Below, piece after piece: positions 25,719 through 32,513 of a stretch of 64,000 bases of DNA. How positions within the stretch are numbered: the first letter of the stretch is position 1; every line of letters begins with the position of its first letter. The notes beneath the pieces are model-generated. The model worked only from the letters and a program-made list of their open reading frames with translations. It was not told the DNA's origin and did no database searches. The position numbers and the translations under genes were made by a program. The DNA comes from Haematospirillum jordaniae (GTDB lineage Bacteria > Pseudomonadota > Alphaproteobacteria > Rhodospirillales > Rhodospirillaceae): assembly GCF_001611975.1 (NCBI RefSeq), contig NZ_CP014525.1:1170001-1234000 (forward strand), in the 5' to 3' direction.

Positions 25719-26354
25719 TTATTGGCTGGCCCAGAGGATTCGCGCTGACCAGGCGATGTCTGTCTGGTCTATGGCCTGGTCCGTGCTGCCGGCCCCGAAG
25801 GGCTGGACGACCATGCGGGTTGCCGTCGTTCTTGTTAACTCACCCATGACCAGACTCTTGTCTCTGGTATAGATGACAACGCGGTCGCCGCGCCGTGCGG
25901 TTGCGTTGGGAGACAGGATCAGTCGGTCGCCGTCGCGATAGGCCGGCAGGCAGGCGTCGCCGTGGATTTCCAGCGCCCAGGCGTCTGGATCCCTGAGATC
26001 AGGAAAGGCGATGGCGTCTTGGGTGCCATTTGGGGTGTTTCCGGCAGCATCTAGGCCGTTGCGGGCCTGGTCCTGGCTGACCAAGGGCAGGATGGGCTGA
26101 GGGGGAGGGGGCGGTTCCGCCATGGCTTCAGCGGCCTGCTGCAGGAAATGTTCTGGGCGCGTATCGGTGGCCTGCAAGACCTTGGACAGGCTTTCTGTCG
26201 TTGGCCAGCGGGGTTTACCGTCGCGGCCAAACCGTTTGGACGGGTTGAACGTGGTCGGGTCCAAGCCTGCTTTTTTTGCCAGTGCCGATGGGGACAGTCC
26301 GTGATCTTCGGCCAGGCGATCAAGGGCTGTCCACAGGGCGTGATGGGTAAGCAT
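25719..26354 (-). CDS. XRE/S24-type repressor lacking the catalytic dyad
   Basis: A 211-residue phage-repressor-like protein. The N-terminal HTH (about 5-65, 'ALAKKAGLDPTTFNPSKRFG') is followed by a proline linker (81-90) and a C-terminal S24/LexA-like fold with 'WALEIHGDACLPAYRDGDRL' and 'RRGDRVVIYTRDKSLVMGEL'. In active family members the first motif is GDSM and the second contains a catalytic lysine (M-A-K). Here they read GDAC (A134) and VMGEL (G171), so both Ser and Lys are lost and RecA-induced self-cleavage is not expected. ATG 26354 is chosen over the longer frame. It is divergent from the phage cassette and is the obvious candidate controller. Confidence 0.85.
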   Translation of the reverse strand: MLTHHALWTALDRLAEDHGLSPSALAKKAGLDPTTFNPSKRFGRDGKPRWPTTESLSKVLQATDTRPEHFLQQAAEAMAEPPPPPQPILPLVSQDQARNGLDAAGNTPNGTQDAIAFPDLRDPDAWALEIHGDACLPAYRDGDRLILSPNATARRGDRVVIYTRDKSLVMGELTRTTATRMVVQPFGAGSTDQAIDQTDIAWSARILWASQ

Positions 26355-26379
26355 GCGTTCTGCTCTCCAGTTATCGGGA

Positions 26380-26429
26380 ACACACTGTGTAAGTTCGCCC
26401 TTGACGAGCAAGGATTATATTCCTAGACC
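26380..26429. promoter_or_regulatory. divergent promoter/operator region between repressor and phage cassette
   Basis: The 117-base gap holds an 11-bp palindrome ACACACTGTGT (26380-26390). On the minus strand a perfect -10 box TATAAT (26419-26414) faces the repressor. On the plus strand TTGACG (26401-26406) and TAGACC (26424-26429), 17 bases apart, face the cassette. The two promoters overlap, so one bound repressor could control both. Assignment of the operator is inference. Confidence 0.45.
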
Positions 26430-26471
26430 ATGAGGTGCTTCTTGATAGTGTCTTAACGTGGAGACGACCTG

Positions 26472-26837
26472 ATGGCAACACGGCGAAAGGCGCCGCGCCC
26501 CCTGAGTATACGAGAAAGCTGTCCGTTCATGAGTGCAGAGGAGGCTTGGTTGTGGTTCTGGCGGTGCCAGCTGGCCCGTGACGAGGGGGCGCGTTTTGTG
26601 GCGGATGCCGGTGATACGGCGCGGCCCTGTGATCCCGATGATGTGTACCGTGTGGCGGCCGGGTTGCTGCGGCAGAATGTGCTGGGGGCCCGGCAGGCCA
26701 TGGTTCTGGCCTGTTACGGGCGTGCTTTGGCTCCGCCGGATGCCCGCCTGGAGGAAGAGCGGCAGGCTGCCAGGTGGTGGGAGGAGGGGCTTACTCTTTT
26801 GGAAGGTCCGTTGCGGCGCAAGGGGATTGTTGGGTGA
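26472..26837 (+). CDS. hypothetical protein, first gene of the phage cassette
   Basis: A 121-residue, mostly helical protein with no recognised domain. It starts with a basic 'MATRRKAPRP' and holds 'AEEAWLWFWRCQLARDEGAR' and 'PDDVYRVAAGLLRQNVLGAR', then 'QAMVLACYGRALAPP', a region rich in Arg and aromatic residues compatible with nucleic-acid binding. Position at the head of the cassette and size would suit a small terminase or an early regulator, but nothing proves it. GGAG 8 bases upstream supports ATG 26472. Its stop overlaps the next start (TGATG). Confidence 0.6.
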   Translation: MATRRKAPRPLSIRESCPFMSAEEAWLWFWRCQLARDEGARFVADAGDTARPCDPDDVYRVAAGLLRQNVLGARQAMVLACYGRALAPPDARLEEERQAARWWEEGLTLLEGPLRRKGIVG

Positions 26838-27232
26838 TGACCGGAGAGCCTGATGCCGTTGTTGGCTTTTCCGGCGTAGCGGATGTGCCCTTTCTCAAGA
26901 TATTGCGCCCGGGGTTCCGTCATTGCCTGATCGCGGTCTGTGATGCCGGCCGTGGGGGCTGGGTTGTGATCAATCCCATGGCGCACTGTACCGAAGTGAT
27001 CGTGATGCCTGTTGATCCGGTGTGTCCAGCCCTGGATGTGGCGCAGGTGATGGCAGCGGGGGGCTATAAGCCGGTTGTTACGCGGCGCGGTGTGCCGCCG
27101 CACCGTTTGGCGCCGGTGCGTGTCTTTAGTTGCGTGGAGGCGGTGAAGCGCATTCTGGGGCGTCGCTGGCCCTGGGTTCTGACTCCTTGGCAGCTGTACG
27201 GTGCATTGTTGAATGAGAAAAAAGACCTTTAA
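26837..27232 (+). CDS. small phage protein, possible permuted NlpC/P60-like fold
   Basis: A 131-residue protein translationally coupled to the preceding gene. An early 'GFRHCLIAVCDAGRGGWVVI' strand pair contains a histidine, and near the C-terminus 'FSCVEAVKRILGRRWPW' begins a helix with a cysteine followed by Glu. Histidine-first, cysteine-later order with a helix starting at the cysteine is what circularly permuted NlpC/P60 (LRAT/YiiX-like) proteins show. This is a by-eye inference; a structural role in the particle is equally possible. A new promoter and a terminator-bearing leader follow directly. Confidence 0.6.
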   Translation: MTGEPDAVVGFSGVADVPFLKILRPGFRHCLIAVCDAGRGGWVVINPMAHCTEVIVMPVDPVCPALDVAQVMAAGGYKPVVTRRGVPPHRLAPVRVFSCVEAVKRILGRRWPWVLTPWQLYGALLNEKKDL

Positions 27233-27245
27233 TAGGAAAATATTC

Positions 27246-27274
27246 TTGACTTTTGGGGCGCTTCTCTGTATACC
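27246..27274 (+). promoter_or_regulatory. sigma70-type promoter inside the phage cassette
   Basis: TTGACT (27246-27251), a 17-base spacer and TATACC (27269-27274): one of the best promoter matches in the window. Start of transcription is expected near 27281. It would drive either a short leader RNA ending at 27360 or, by read-through, the structural operon beginning at 27408. Confidence 0.65.
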
Positions 27275-27280
27275 AATCCC

Positions 27281-27360
27281 TGTCAACGCCGGAGGTGTAT
27301 CCACCGTACCGGATTGCTGACGGGGGAAACCCGCCTGTCGTTCCGGCAGGCGGGTTTTTG
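27281..27360 (+). ncRNA. candidate small RNA or attenuator leader
   Basis: About 80 nucleotides lie between the promoter at 27246 and a strong terminator ending at 27360, with no convincing reading frame. The RNA could be a stand-alone sRNA or an attenuator controlling entry into the phage structural genes (first start codon at 27408). Prediction from promoter plus terminator only. Confidence 0.35.
27327..27360 (+). terminator. terminator ahead of the structural operon
   Basis: An 11-bp stem AAACCCGCCTG (27327-27337) / CAGGCGGGTTT (27347-27357) with a 9-base loop is followed by T residues. It is unusual to find so strong a terminator only 48 bases before a gene in the same direction. Confidence 0.8.
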
Positions 27361-27407
27361 GCGTTGGCGCGTTGTGTTTCTGGATTTGTGTGAACAGGGG
27401 GGATTCG

Positions 27408-27824
27408 ATGGCCAGTTTTACGCCGTCCACCAATGCAGCCATGATGCTGGCCATGCGCCGTTTTGGCCCGTCTCATGCCGGGTCGGCCTTGCTGTCATCG
27501 CATATGTCCGGTTCATCCGGGCTGCGCGGTTTGCCAATGCCCGAGATCCGTATTGCTCCTGTCGTTTCCGCTCCACCACCACTACCTCCTGTTTCTGCTC
27601 CGACAGAGCCGGCGGGCGGGAGGAGTGTTCCATCCGCGCCTGTCGTATCCGCGCCGGCAAAGCCATTCCGGGAATCGGTTGAGGCGGTGCGTCCGCGCCC
27701 GGCCCGGCCCCGGTATTTGCCCCTGTTGTCCGGATACTGGACTGAAACCCTGTCCGGTACACCGCGGGACAAGGGTGATGGCGGTTCGGCGCTGTCGGGC
27801 CGTCGTTCGCTGCTGGGGGAATAG
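27408..27824 (+). CDS. hypothetical phage protein, Ala/Pro-rich
   Basis: A 138-residue protein of unknown function immediately before the portal gene (3 bases apart). The start 'MASFTPSTNAAMMLAMRRFG' is followed by a low-complexity middle rich in Pro, Ala, Val and Ser ('PPPLPPVSAPTEPAGG') and a basic end. Long Pro/Ala linkers are usual in minor virion proteins or adaptor segments. ATG 27408 has an AGGGGGG ribosome site. A long opposite-strand frame here has no support. Confidence 0.6.
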   Translation: MASFTPSTNAAMMLAMRRFGPSHAGSALLSSHMSGSSGLRGLPMPEIRIAPVVSAPPPLPPVSAPTEPAGGRSVPSAPVVSAPAKPFRESVEAVRPRPARPRYLPLLSGYWTETLSGTPRDKGDGGSALSGRRSLLGE

Positions 27825-27827
27825 GGC

Positions 27828-29399
27828 ATGGGGCGTTCCCAGGGTATTCGTTTCAGGGTGGGCCCAGATCCCGGGCACGGTGGTGCCGAAGGTCTTCTGG
27901 CCCGTTATCAGCGGGCGCTGGAGCGTCGCCGTCTGTGGGAGGCGCACTGGCAGGAATGTTATGAATTTGCCTTGCCCCAGCGGACTGGCCTGTTCGGGGC
28001 TCCCGTCGGGGGAAAGCGCACGGACCGTCTGTTTGACGGGACGGCACCCGATGCCGTGGACCAGCTGGCTGCAAGCTTGCTGGCCGAGTTGACGCCGCCC
28101 TGGACCCGGTGGTTCGGTCTGGAGGGTGGCGTCGGGCTAGACGAGGTGGGGCGTGCATCCCTGGCACCGCTGCTGGAAGATGTGGCCGAGACACTGCGTC
28201 TGCATTTCGACCGTTCGACTTTTGCGGTGGAGCTGCACCAGTGTTTCTTGGATCTGGTGACAATTGGTACGGCGGCCTTGCTGTTTGAGGAAGCCCCGCC
28301 GGGCGAGATCAGCGCCTTTCGTTTTTCGGCAATCCCGATGACGGAGCTGACCCTGGACGAAGGGCCTTCGGGGCGGCTGGATGTGGTGTATCGCCATGCC
28401 GCGATGCCGTTGTCCCATGTGTGGCACCGGTTTCCGGATGCCGAAGTGCCGGATGTGCGCCCGGGGGGCGATGACAGCGGCGACCCGCTGGTGGAGGTTC
28501 TGGAAGCGTCCGAGCCTGTGCCGAACGGGTACCGGTATACGGCGCTGTTGCTGCCATCGGGTTCGCATTGGTCCAGGGAGCGGACTGTTGTGCTGCGTGA
28601 CGGAATGTTTCCGGCCTCGCCGTTTGTGTGTTTCCGCTGGCTGAAGGCGCCGGGGGAGGCATACGGGCGGTCGCCGGTGATGAAGGCGCTGCCCGATATC
28701 AAGACGGCCAACAAGGTAGTTGAGCTGGTGCTGCGCAATGCATCGATTGCGGTGACCGGGATCTGGATGGCCGAAGATGACGGGGTGCTCAATCCGGCAA
28801 ACATTTCGTTGTTGCCGGGATCGATCATTCCCAAGGCACCGGGATCCAGCGGGTTGACGCCGTTGGCCACCCCGGGGCGGTTTGATGTCAGCCAGCTGGT
28901 TCTGGATGACCTGCGGGCGCGGATCCGCCATGCGTTGCTGGCTGATCGTCTGGGGCAGGTCAACAGCCCGCGGATGACCGCGACCGAGGTTCTGGAGCGA
29001 TCCACCCAGATGGCCCGTATCCTGGGCGCGACCTATGGGCGTTTGCAGACCGAACTGCTGACGCCGCTGGTCATGCGGGCGGTCTCTATCCTGCGGCGGC
29101 GCGGGGAAATACCGGATCTTCGGGTGGACGGGCGTCTGGTGGACCTGCGCTACAGCGCCCCGGTGGCCCGCCAGCAGGCCCGGGATGATGCCCGCAACGC
29201 GCTGATGTGGCTGGACAGCCTGCGGCGTCTGGGGCCGGAAGGCATGGCGGTGGTTGATCCGGCCGCAGCCGCACGTTGGCTGGGCCGGGCGCTGGGGGTG
29301 CCGGCGGATCTGCTGGCCTCACCGCTTCCGGTGCCGGTACGGCCAGTTCCGGGCGGGGGCTCCAGTCCGACGGATGCAGGCGAAGGAGAGGGCGCATGA
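27828..29399 (+). CDS. podovirus portal (head-to-tail connector) protein
   Basis: A 523-residue portal of the T7-like 'head to tail connecting' family, close to the usual 500-560 residues. Typical features: 'RRLWEAHWQECYEFALPQRT' near residue 35 (family: W.e.y.yalP), 'TDRLFDGTAPDAVDQLAASL' near 65, 'GEAYGRSPVMKALPDIKTAN' near 280 (family: GE.YGRGP...aLpdik.ln), and 'NSPRMTATEVLERSTQMARI' near 380, the R.TAtEv.e motif. Twelve copies form the vertex through which DNA is packaged. Gene order portal, scaffold, capsid is that of T7. The stop overlaps the next ATG. Confidence 0.95.
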   Translation: MGRSQGIRFRVGPDPGHGGAEGLLARYQRALERRRLWEAHWQECYEFALPQRTGLFGAPVGGKRTDRLFDGTAPDAVDQLAASLLAELTPPWTRWFGLEGGVGLDEVGRASLAPLLEDVAETLRLHFDRSTFAVELHQCFLDLVTIGTAALLFEEAPPGEISAFRFSAIPMTELTLDEGPSGRLDVVYRHAAMPLSHVWHRFPDAEVPDVRPGGDDSGDPLVEVLEASEPVPNGYRYTALLLPSGSHWSRERTVVLRDGMFPASPFVCFRWLKAPGEAYGRSPVMKALPDIKTANKVVELVLRNASIAVTGIWMAEDDGVLNPANISLLPGSIIPKAPGSSGLTPLATPGRFDVSQLVLDDLRARIRHALLADRLGQVNSPRMTATEVLERSTQMARILGATYGRLQTELLTPLVMRAVSILRRRGEIPDLRVDGRLVDLRYSAPVARQQARDDARNALMWLDSLRRLGPEGMAVVDPAAAARWLGRALGVPADLLASPLPVPVRPVPGGGSSPTDAGEGEGA

Positions 29400-29710
29400 C
29401 ACAAGACACCGGGCGTGATGCCTGGCTGTTTCCGGGGCCTGGGCACGGTGTTGTCCCCGACCCGGAGCAGGCAACCGGGCTGGCCGTGGCGGCGGCGCGG
29501 TGTTTTGCCGGTGTGGACGGGCAGTGCGTGCTGGAGGCCTTGGTCGGGATGACCCTGCACCGGACAGTCGGGCCAGCGTTGCCGGATGCGGCGCTGCGTC
29601 ATCTGGAAGGACAAAGGGCCCTGGTTGCCTGGTTGCTGGCCTTGATTGATCGCGGCGGCGGAGTGGTTCCGTTGTACCGGAAGACATGCAGTAACGAGAG
29701 GACGGAATGA
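29396..29710 (+). CDS. small phage protein, Bbp19-like
   Basis: A 104-residue protein overlapping both neighbours by 4 bases. The central part 'AARCFAGVDGQCVLEALVGM' followed by 'PDAALRHLEGQRALVAWLLAL' resembles the Bbp19-like family, small proteins next to portal genes in podovirus-type prophages (f.t.dGq.vL..L ... EGqr.lv..l..li). Function in the family is not known; its place between portal and scaffold is conserved and suggests a part in head assembly. Confidence 0.65.
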   Translation: MTQDTGRDAWLFPGPGHGVVPDPEQATGLAVAAARCFAGVDGQCVLEALVGMTLHRTVGPALPDAALRHLEGQRALVAWLLALIDRGGGVVPLYRKTCSNERTE

Positions 29711-30444
29711 TTCATTCATCTGATACACCCAGTACCGCTGTTTCTGTCGGGGGGGGTGTCCCTCCGGCTTTGGCGGCGGAACGTCCGGCTGTTTCCCGCA
29801 GCGGGGCGGCGGATGCCGAAATTGAAGCCCTGGTGCAGGTGTGCCGGGATTTAGAGGCTCGGCTGCGGGCCGGCAAAAGGGATTTGGGGCCTGAATCCGG
29901 GTTTGACGGGCGCCGGGCCCTTGACCGTTTGCGCGGGGTGCCGGATAAGCCGGAGGATTATTGCATTACCTGCCATCACCCGTTGCTGGAGCCGGATCCT
30001 GATGTGAACGCCCGTTTGCACCGGTGTGGCTTTACCGCCGAGCAGGCGCAGCTGGTCTATGACCTGGCGCTTGAGAAGGTGATCCCGGTTCTGGAGCAGA
30101 TGGCTGAATCCTTTGAGGCGGAGTGCCAGAAGACGCGCTTGGTCCAGCATTTCGGGGGGGAGGACCGTTGGCACGAGATTCAGCGTCAGGTTATGGCCTG
30201 GGGGCGGGCGAATCTGTCGGCGGATGTTCTGGAGACCCTGTCACGAACGGCAGAAGGGGTGATTGCCCTGCACCGGATGATGACCTCTCCGGAACCGGGT
30301 CTGGGCCGGTCCGGCGGGGCGGGTGTGGCGGCATCGGAAGACGATATCCGGAGTCTGATGCGTGACCCCCGCTATTGGCGCGACCGCGACCCGGCGCTGG
30401 TCCGCCGCGTGAGCGAGGGGTTCCGGCGCCTGTATCCCGGTTAG
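29707..30444 (+). CDS. phage capsid assembly (scaffolding) protein
   Basis: A 245-residue protein with the usual features of a T7-type scaffold: an Ala/Pro-rich acidic N-terminus, helical centre ('QAQLVYDLALEKVIPVLEQM'), and the C-terminal 'DDIRSLMRDPRYWRDRDPAL' plus 'VRRVSEGFRRLYPG', a signature seen at the ends of many podoviral capsid-assembly proteins, where it contacts the coat. It lies between the portal and capsid genes, as expected. An opposite-strand gene begins 12 bases after it, separating it from the capsid gene by about 900 bases. Confidence 0.8.
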   Translation: MIHSSDTPSTAVSVGGGVPPALAAERPAVSRSGAADAEIEALVQVCRDLEARLRAGKRDLGPESGFDGRRALDRLRGVPDKPEDYCITCHHPLLEPDPDVNARLHRCGFTAEQAQLVYDLALEKVIPVLEQMAESFEAECQKTRLVQHFGGEDRWHEIQRQVMAWGRANLSADVLETLSRTAEGVIALHRMMTSPEPGLGRSGGAGVAASEDDIRSLMRDPRYWRDRDPALVRRVSEGFRRLYPG

Positions 30445-30456
30445 GGAGGTGGTCGC

Positions 30457-31149
30457 TCAGTTCGCCTTGCGGGCGTTATTGAGGCGTTCCCCGGATTCCA
30501 GAACCTGTTTGACCGCCCGTTCGGAGTCGTCCACCATGGCCCGCAAATCAGCGATATAGCGTTTCATGGTGTTTGCAACGGTCCGGAACTCTGGCTCGTA
30601 GCGTCCGGCACCAGCGGCCTCGATGGCAATGTTGGTGGCAATACCGTTGGATTGCTCGGCGATACGGCGGATGGTCTGGGCATGGACAGAGATCTGCTTG
30701 GCATGGTCGCTGATGGTGGAGATCACGCTTTGTTCCTGATCTTCCTTTTCCCGCTCGGACAGCTCGTACGCGGGCATGGGGCTGGTGTTTTCCTCACCCT
30801 CTTCGCCGCCTGACGTACCATTGTTGGACGCAACCAGTTCTTCGGCCCGGGCCTGCAGGGTGTTCATGTCTTCCTGAACCCGGTTCAGCTGGCTGACAAG
30901 TTGCCGGGTGTACTGGGTCAGGGCCCGCACGGCCACGCCGGCGGTTCCGGCCCGGCCGGCGGCCAGTTCGGCATTCAGGGACAGAATCCGCATGTCTTCG
31001 GACAGTTCACGCAGTTTGACAAAGGCCTGCAGGGCGGTTTCGCACTGGGTGAACATTTCGCCGGCCCGGCCTTCAAGGCGGTGCTCGACAACAACCGGTG
31101 CGTCGGCCGGGATTTCTGCGGCTGCTTCTGTGGCTGCTTCTGTGGACAC
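30457..31149 (-). CDS. soluble protein with two chemoreceptor-hairpin-like segments (phage moron)
   Basis: A 230-residue protein encoded against the direction of the phage genes. Two separated segments look like the methyl-accepting chemoreceptor tip: 'EDMRILSLNAELAAGRAGTA' (about residues 50-70) and 'IRRIAEQSNGIATNIAIEAA' (about 165-185), compare E-q-tN-lLALNA-iEAArAG. Between them is an acidic linker ('GGEEGEENTSP'). There is no signal peptide, membrane helix or sensor domain, so it should be cytoplasmic. GTG 31149 has GAGG upstream; the frame further up (to 31350) is not convincing. It may dock on CheA/CheW or on receptor arrays. It reads as an inserted 'moron' gene. Confidence 0.65.
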   Translation of the reverse strand: MSTEAATEAAAEIPADAPVVVEHRLEGRAGEMFTQCETALQAFVKLRELSEDMRILSLNAELAAGRAGTAGVAVRALTQYTRQLVSQLNRVQEDMNTLQARAEELVASNNGTSGGEEGEENTSPMPAYELSEREKEDQEQSVISTISDHAKQISVHAQTIRRIAEQSNGIATNIAIEAAGAGRYEPEFRTVANTMKRYIADLRAMVDDSERAVKQVLESGERLNNARKAN

Positions 31150-31361
31150 GTCGTTGCCTCGTCTGCCACGGGGTTGACTGGGGTCTGCGCGGCGCAATCC
31201 GGGACCGTTTCCGGGCGGATGTGGACGAACCAGGGCCACACCGTCCCAAGGATACGAGCCCCGGGCGGCGGTGCAACACAAATGACGGTTTTCGGGTGTT
31301 TGTTTTTCCGCCGGGTCGTGTCCTGCTCCCCGTTGTCGTTTTTCAACCATAAGGAGCTTTT

Positions 31362-32183
31362 ATGTCAGTCTCTGTCGACAAGTCTTTTATCAAGCATTTT
31401 CAGGCCGATGTGCATCTGGCCTACCAGCAGTACGGGTCCCGCCTGCGCCCGACGGTGCGCAGCAAGGGAGGAATAAGGGGGAGTTCGACCGTTTTTCAGA
31501 AGGTTGGCAAGGGCACGGCCTCGACCAAGGCGCGCCATGGCATGGTTCCGGTTATGAACATGGACCATACCCCGGTGGAATGTATCCTTCAGGATTATTA
31601 TGCCGGGGATTGGGTGGACCGCCTAGACGAGCTGAAGACCAGCCTAGACGAGCGGGCCGTTCTGGTGAAGGCGGGGGCCGGTGCCCTGGGGCGCAAGACC
31701 GACGAGCTGATTCTGGCCGAGATGGCCAAGGCAACCGTGTCGGCGCTGGATGGAACAACCGGGATGACGCGGGAAAAGGCCCTGGCCGCGTTCGAGCAAC
31801 TGGGCAATGCCGATGTGCCCGATGACGGCGAGCGGTTTGTGATTGTCGGTTGGAAGCAATGGTCTGAACTTCTGAAGATTTCTGAATTTGCGCGTTCGGA
31901 CTATATAGGGCCCGACGCGTTGCCGTGGCAGGGTACACAGGCCAAGCGGTGGCTGGGCAGTTTGTGGATGCCTCATACCGGTCTGCCCCTGTCTGAAGGG
32001 AAAGTGCGCAGCTGTTTCTGGTATCACCGTACAGCGGTTGGGCATGCTGTTGGATCAGATGTGGTGACGGATATTTCCTGGCACGGCGACCGGGCAGCCC
32101 ATTTTGTCAACAACATGATGAGTCAGGGGGCAGCCTTGATTGATACCCGGGGCATTGTTTCCATGCCATGCCTAGAAACATGA
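31362..32183 (+). CDS. phage major capsid protein
   Basis: A 273-residue coat protein of the podovirus capsid group: 'IKHFQADVHLAYQQYGSRLR' at the N-terminus (F...v.la.Qq.gs.Lr), 'FQKVGKGTASTKARHGMVPV' and 'RFVIVGWKQWSELLKISEFA', then 'AVGHAVGSDVVTDISWHGDR' near the end, all spaced as in these HK97-fold proteins. The ATG follows AAGGAGC. It sits after the reversed MCP-like gene and has a 212-base upstream region that must hold its promoter if the operon is not read through. Confidence 0.88.
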   Translation: MSVSVDKSFIKHFQADVHLAYQQYGSRLRPTVRSKGGIRGSSTVFQKVGKGTASTKARHGMVPVMNMDHTPVECILQDYYAGDWVDRLDELKTSLDERAVLVKAGAGALGRKTDELILAEMAKATVSALDGTTGMTREKALAAFEQLGNADVPDDGERFVIVGWKQWSELLKISEFARSDYIGPDALPWQGTQAKRWLGSLWMPHTGLPLSEGKVRSCFWYHRTAVGHAVGSDVVTDISWHGDRAAHFVNNMMSQGAALIDTRGIVSMPCLET

Positions 32184-32229
32184 GGATTGCCGTCACGATC
32201 GTATCATTGCAGGACAAAGGAATGCCGCC

Positions 32230-32466
32230 ATGGCTTTTGAACGTTGCAATCTGTCTGTTCTCTCGTATGCCAATGGATTTACTCAGTGGCATTACCGGAC
32301 GAAAGATACCACCCTGGCGACCGGGTATTTCAACAGCGTGGCGGACATGCTGCGCAAGGGAGACCTGATGGTGGTCAATCTGGATGATGAAAACACCCGC
32401 ACCGTGACCCTGTACCGGGTCAAGGATGCAGGAGATTCAGGGGTGACTGTCACGGCCTTGTCCTGA
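32230..32466 (+). CDS. small capsid-associated phage protein
   Basis: A 78-residue protein 46 bases after the coat gene. 'FTQWHYRTKDTTLATGYFNS' then 'DMLRKGDLMVVNLDDENTRT' give a beta-rich pattern. A short protein of this kind commonly follows the capsid gene in related podoviral modules and is a likely head decoration or stabilising protein; the role is inferred from position. Confidence 0.65.
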   Translation: MAFERCNLSVLSYANGFTQWHYRTKDTTLATGYFNSVADMLRKGDLMVVNLDDENTRTVTLYRVKDAGDSGVTVTALS

Positions 32467-32513
32467 CCGCCGGTTCACGGTGATGTCTCCCCTATTACGC
32501 AGTGAGAGAGATA

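Noticed and set aside
30457..31350. Extended 297-residue start for the MCP-like moron
   Set aside because: The first 67 residues are Arg/Pro/Gly-rich noise without motif, and a GTG with a ribosome site lies at the beginning of the recognisable protein.
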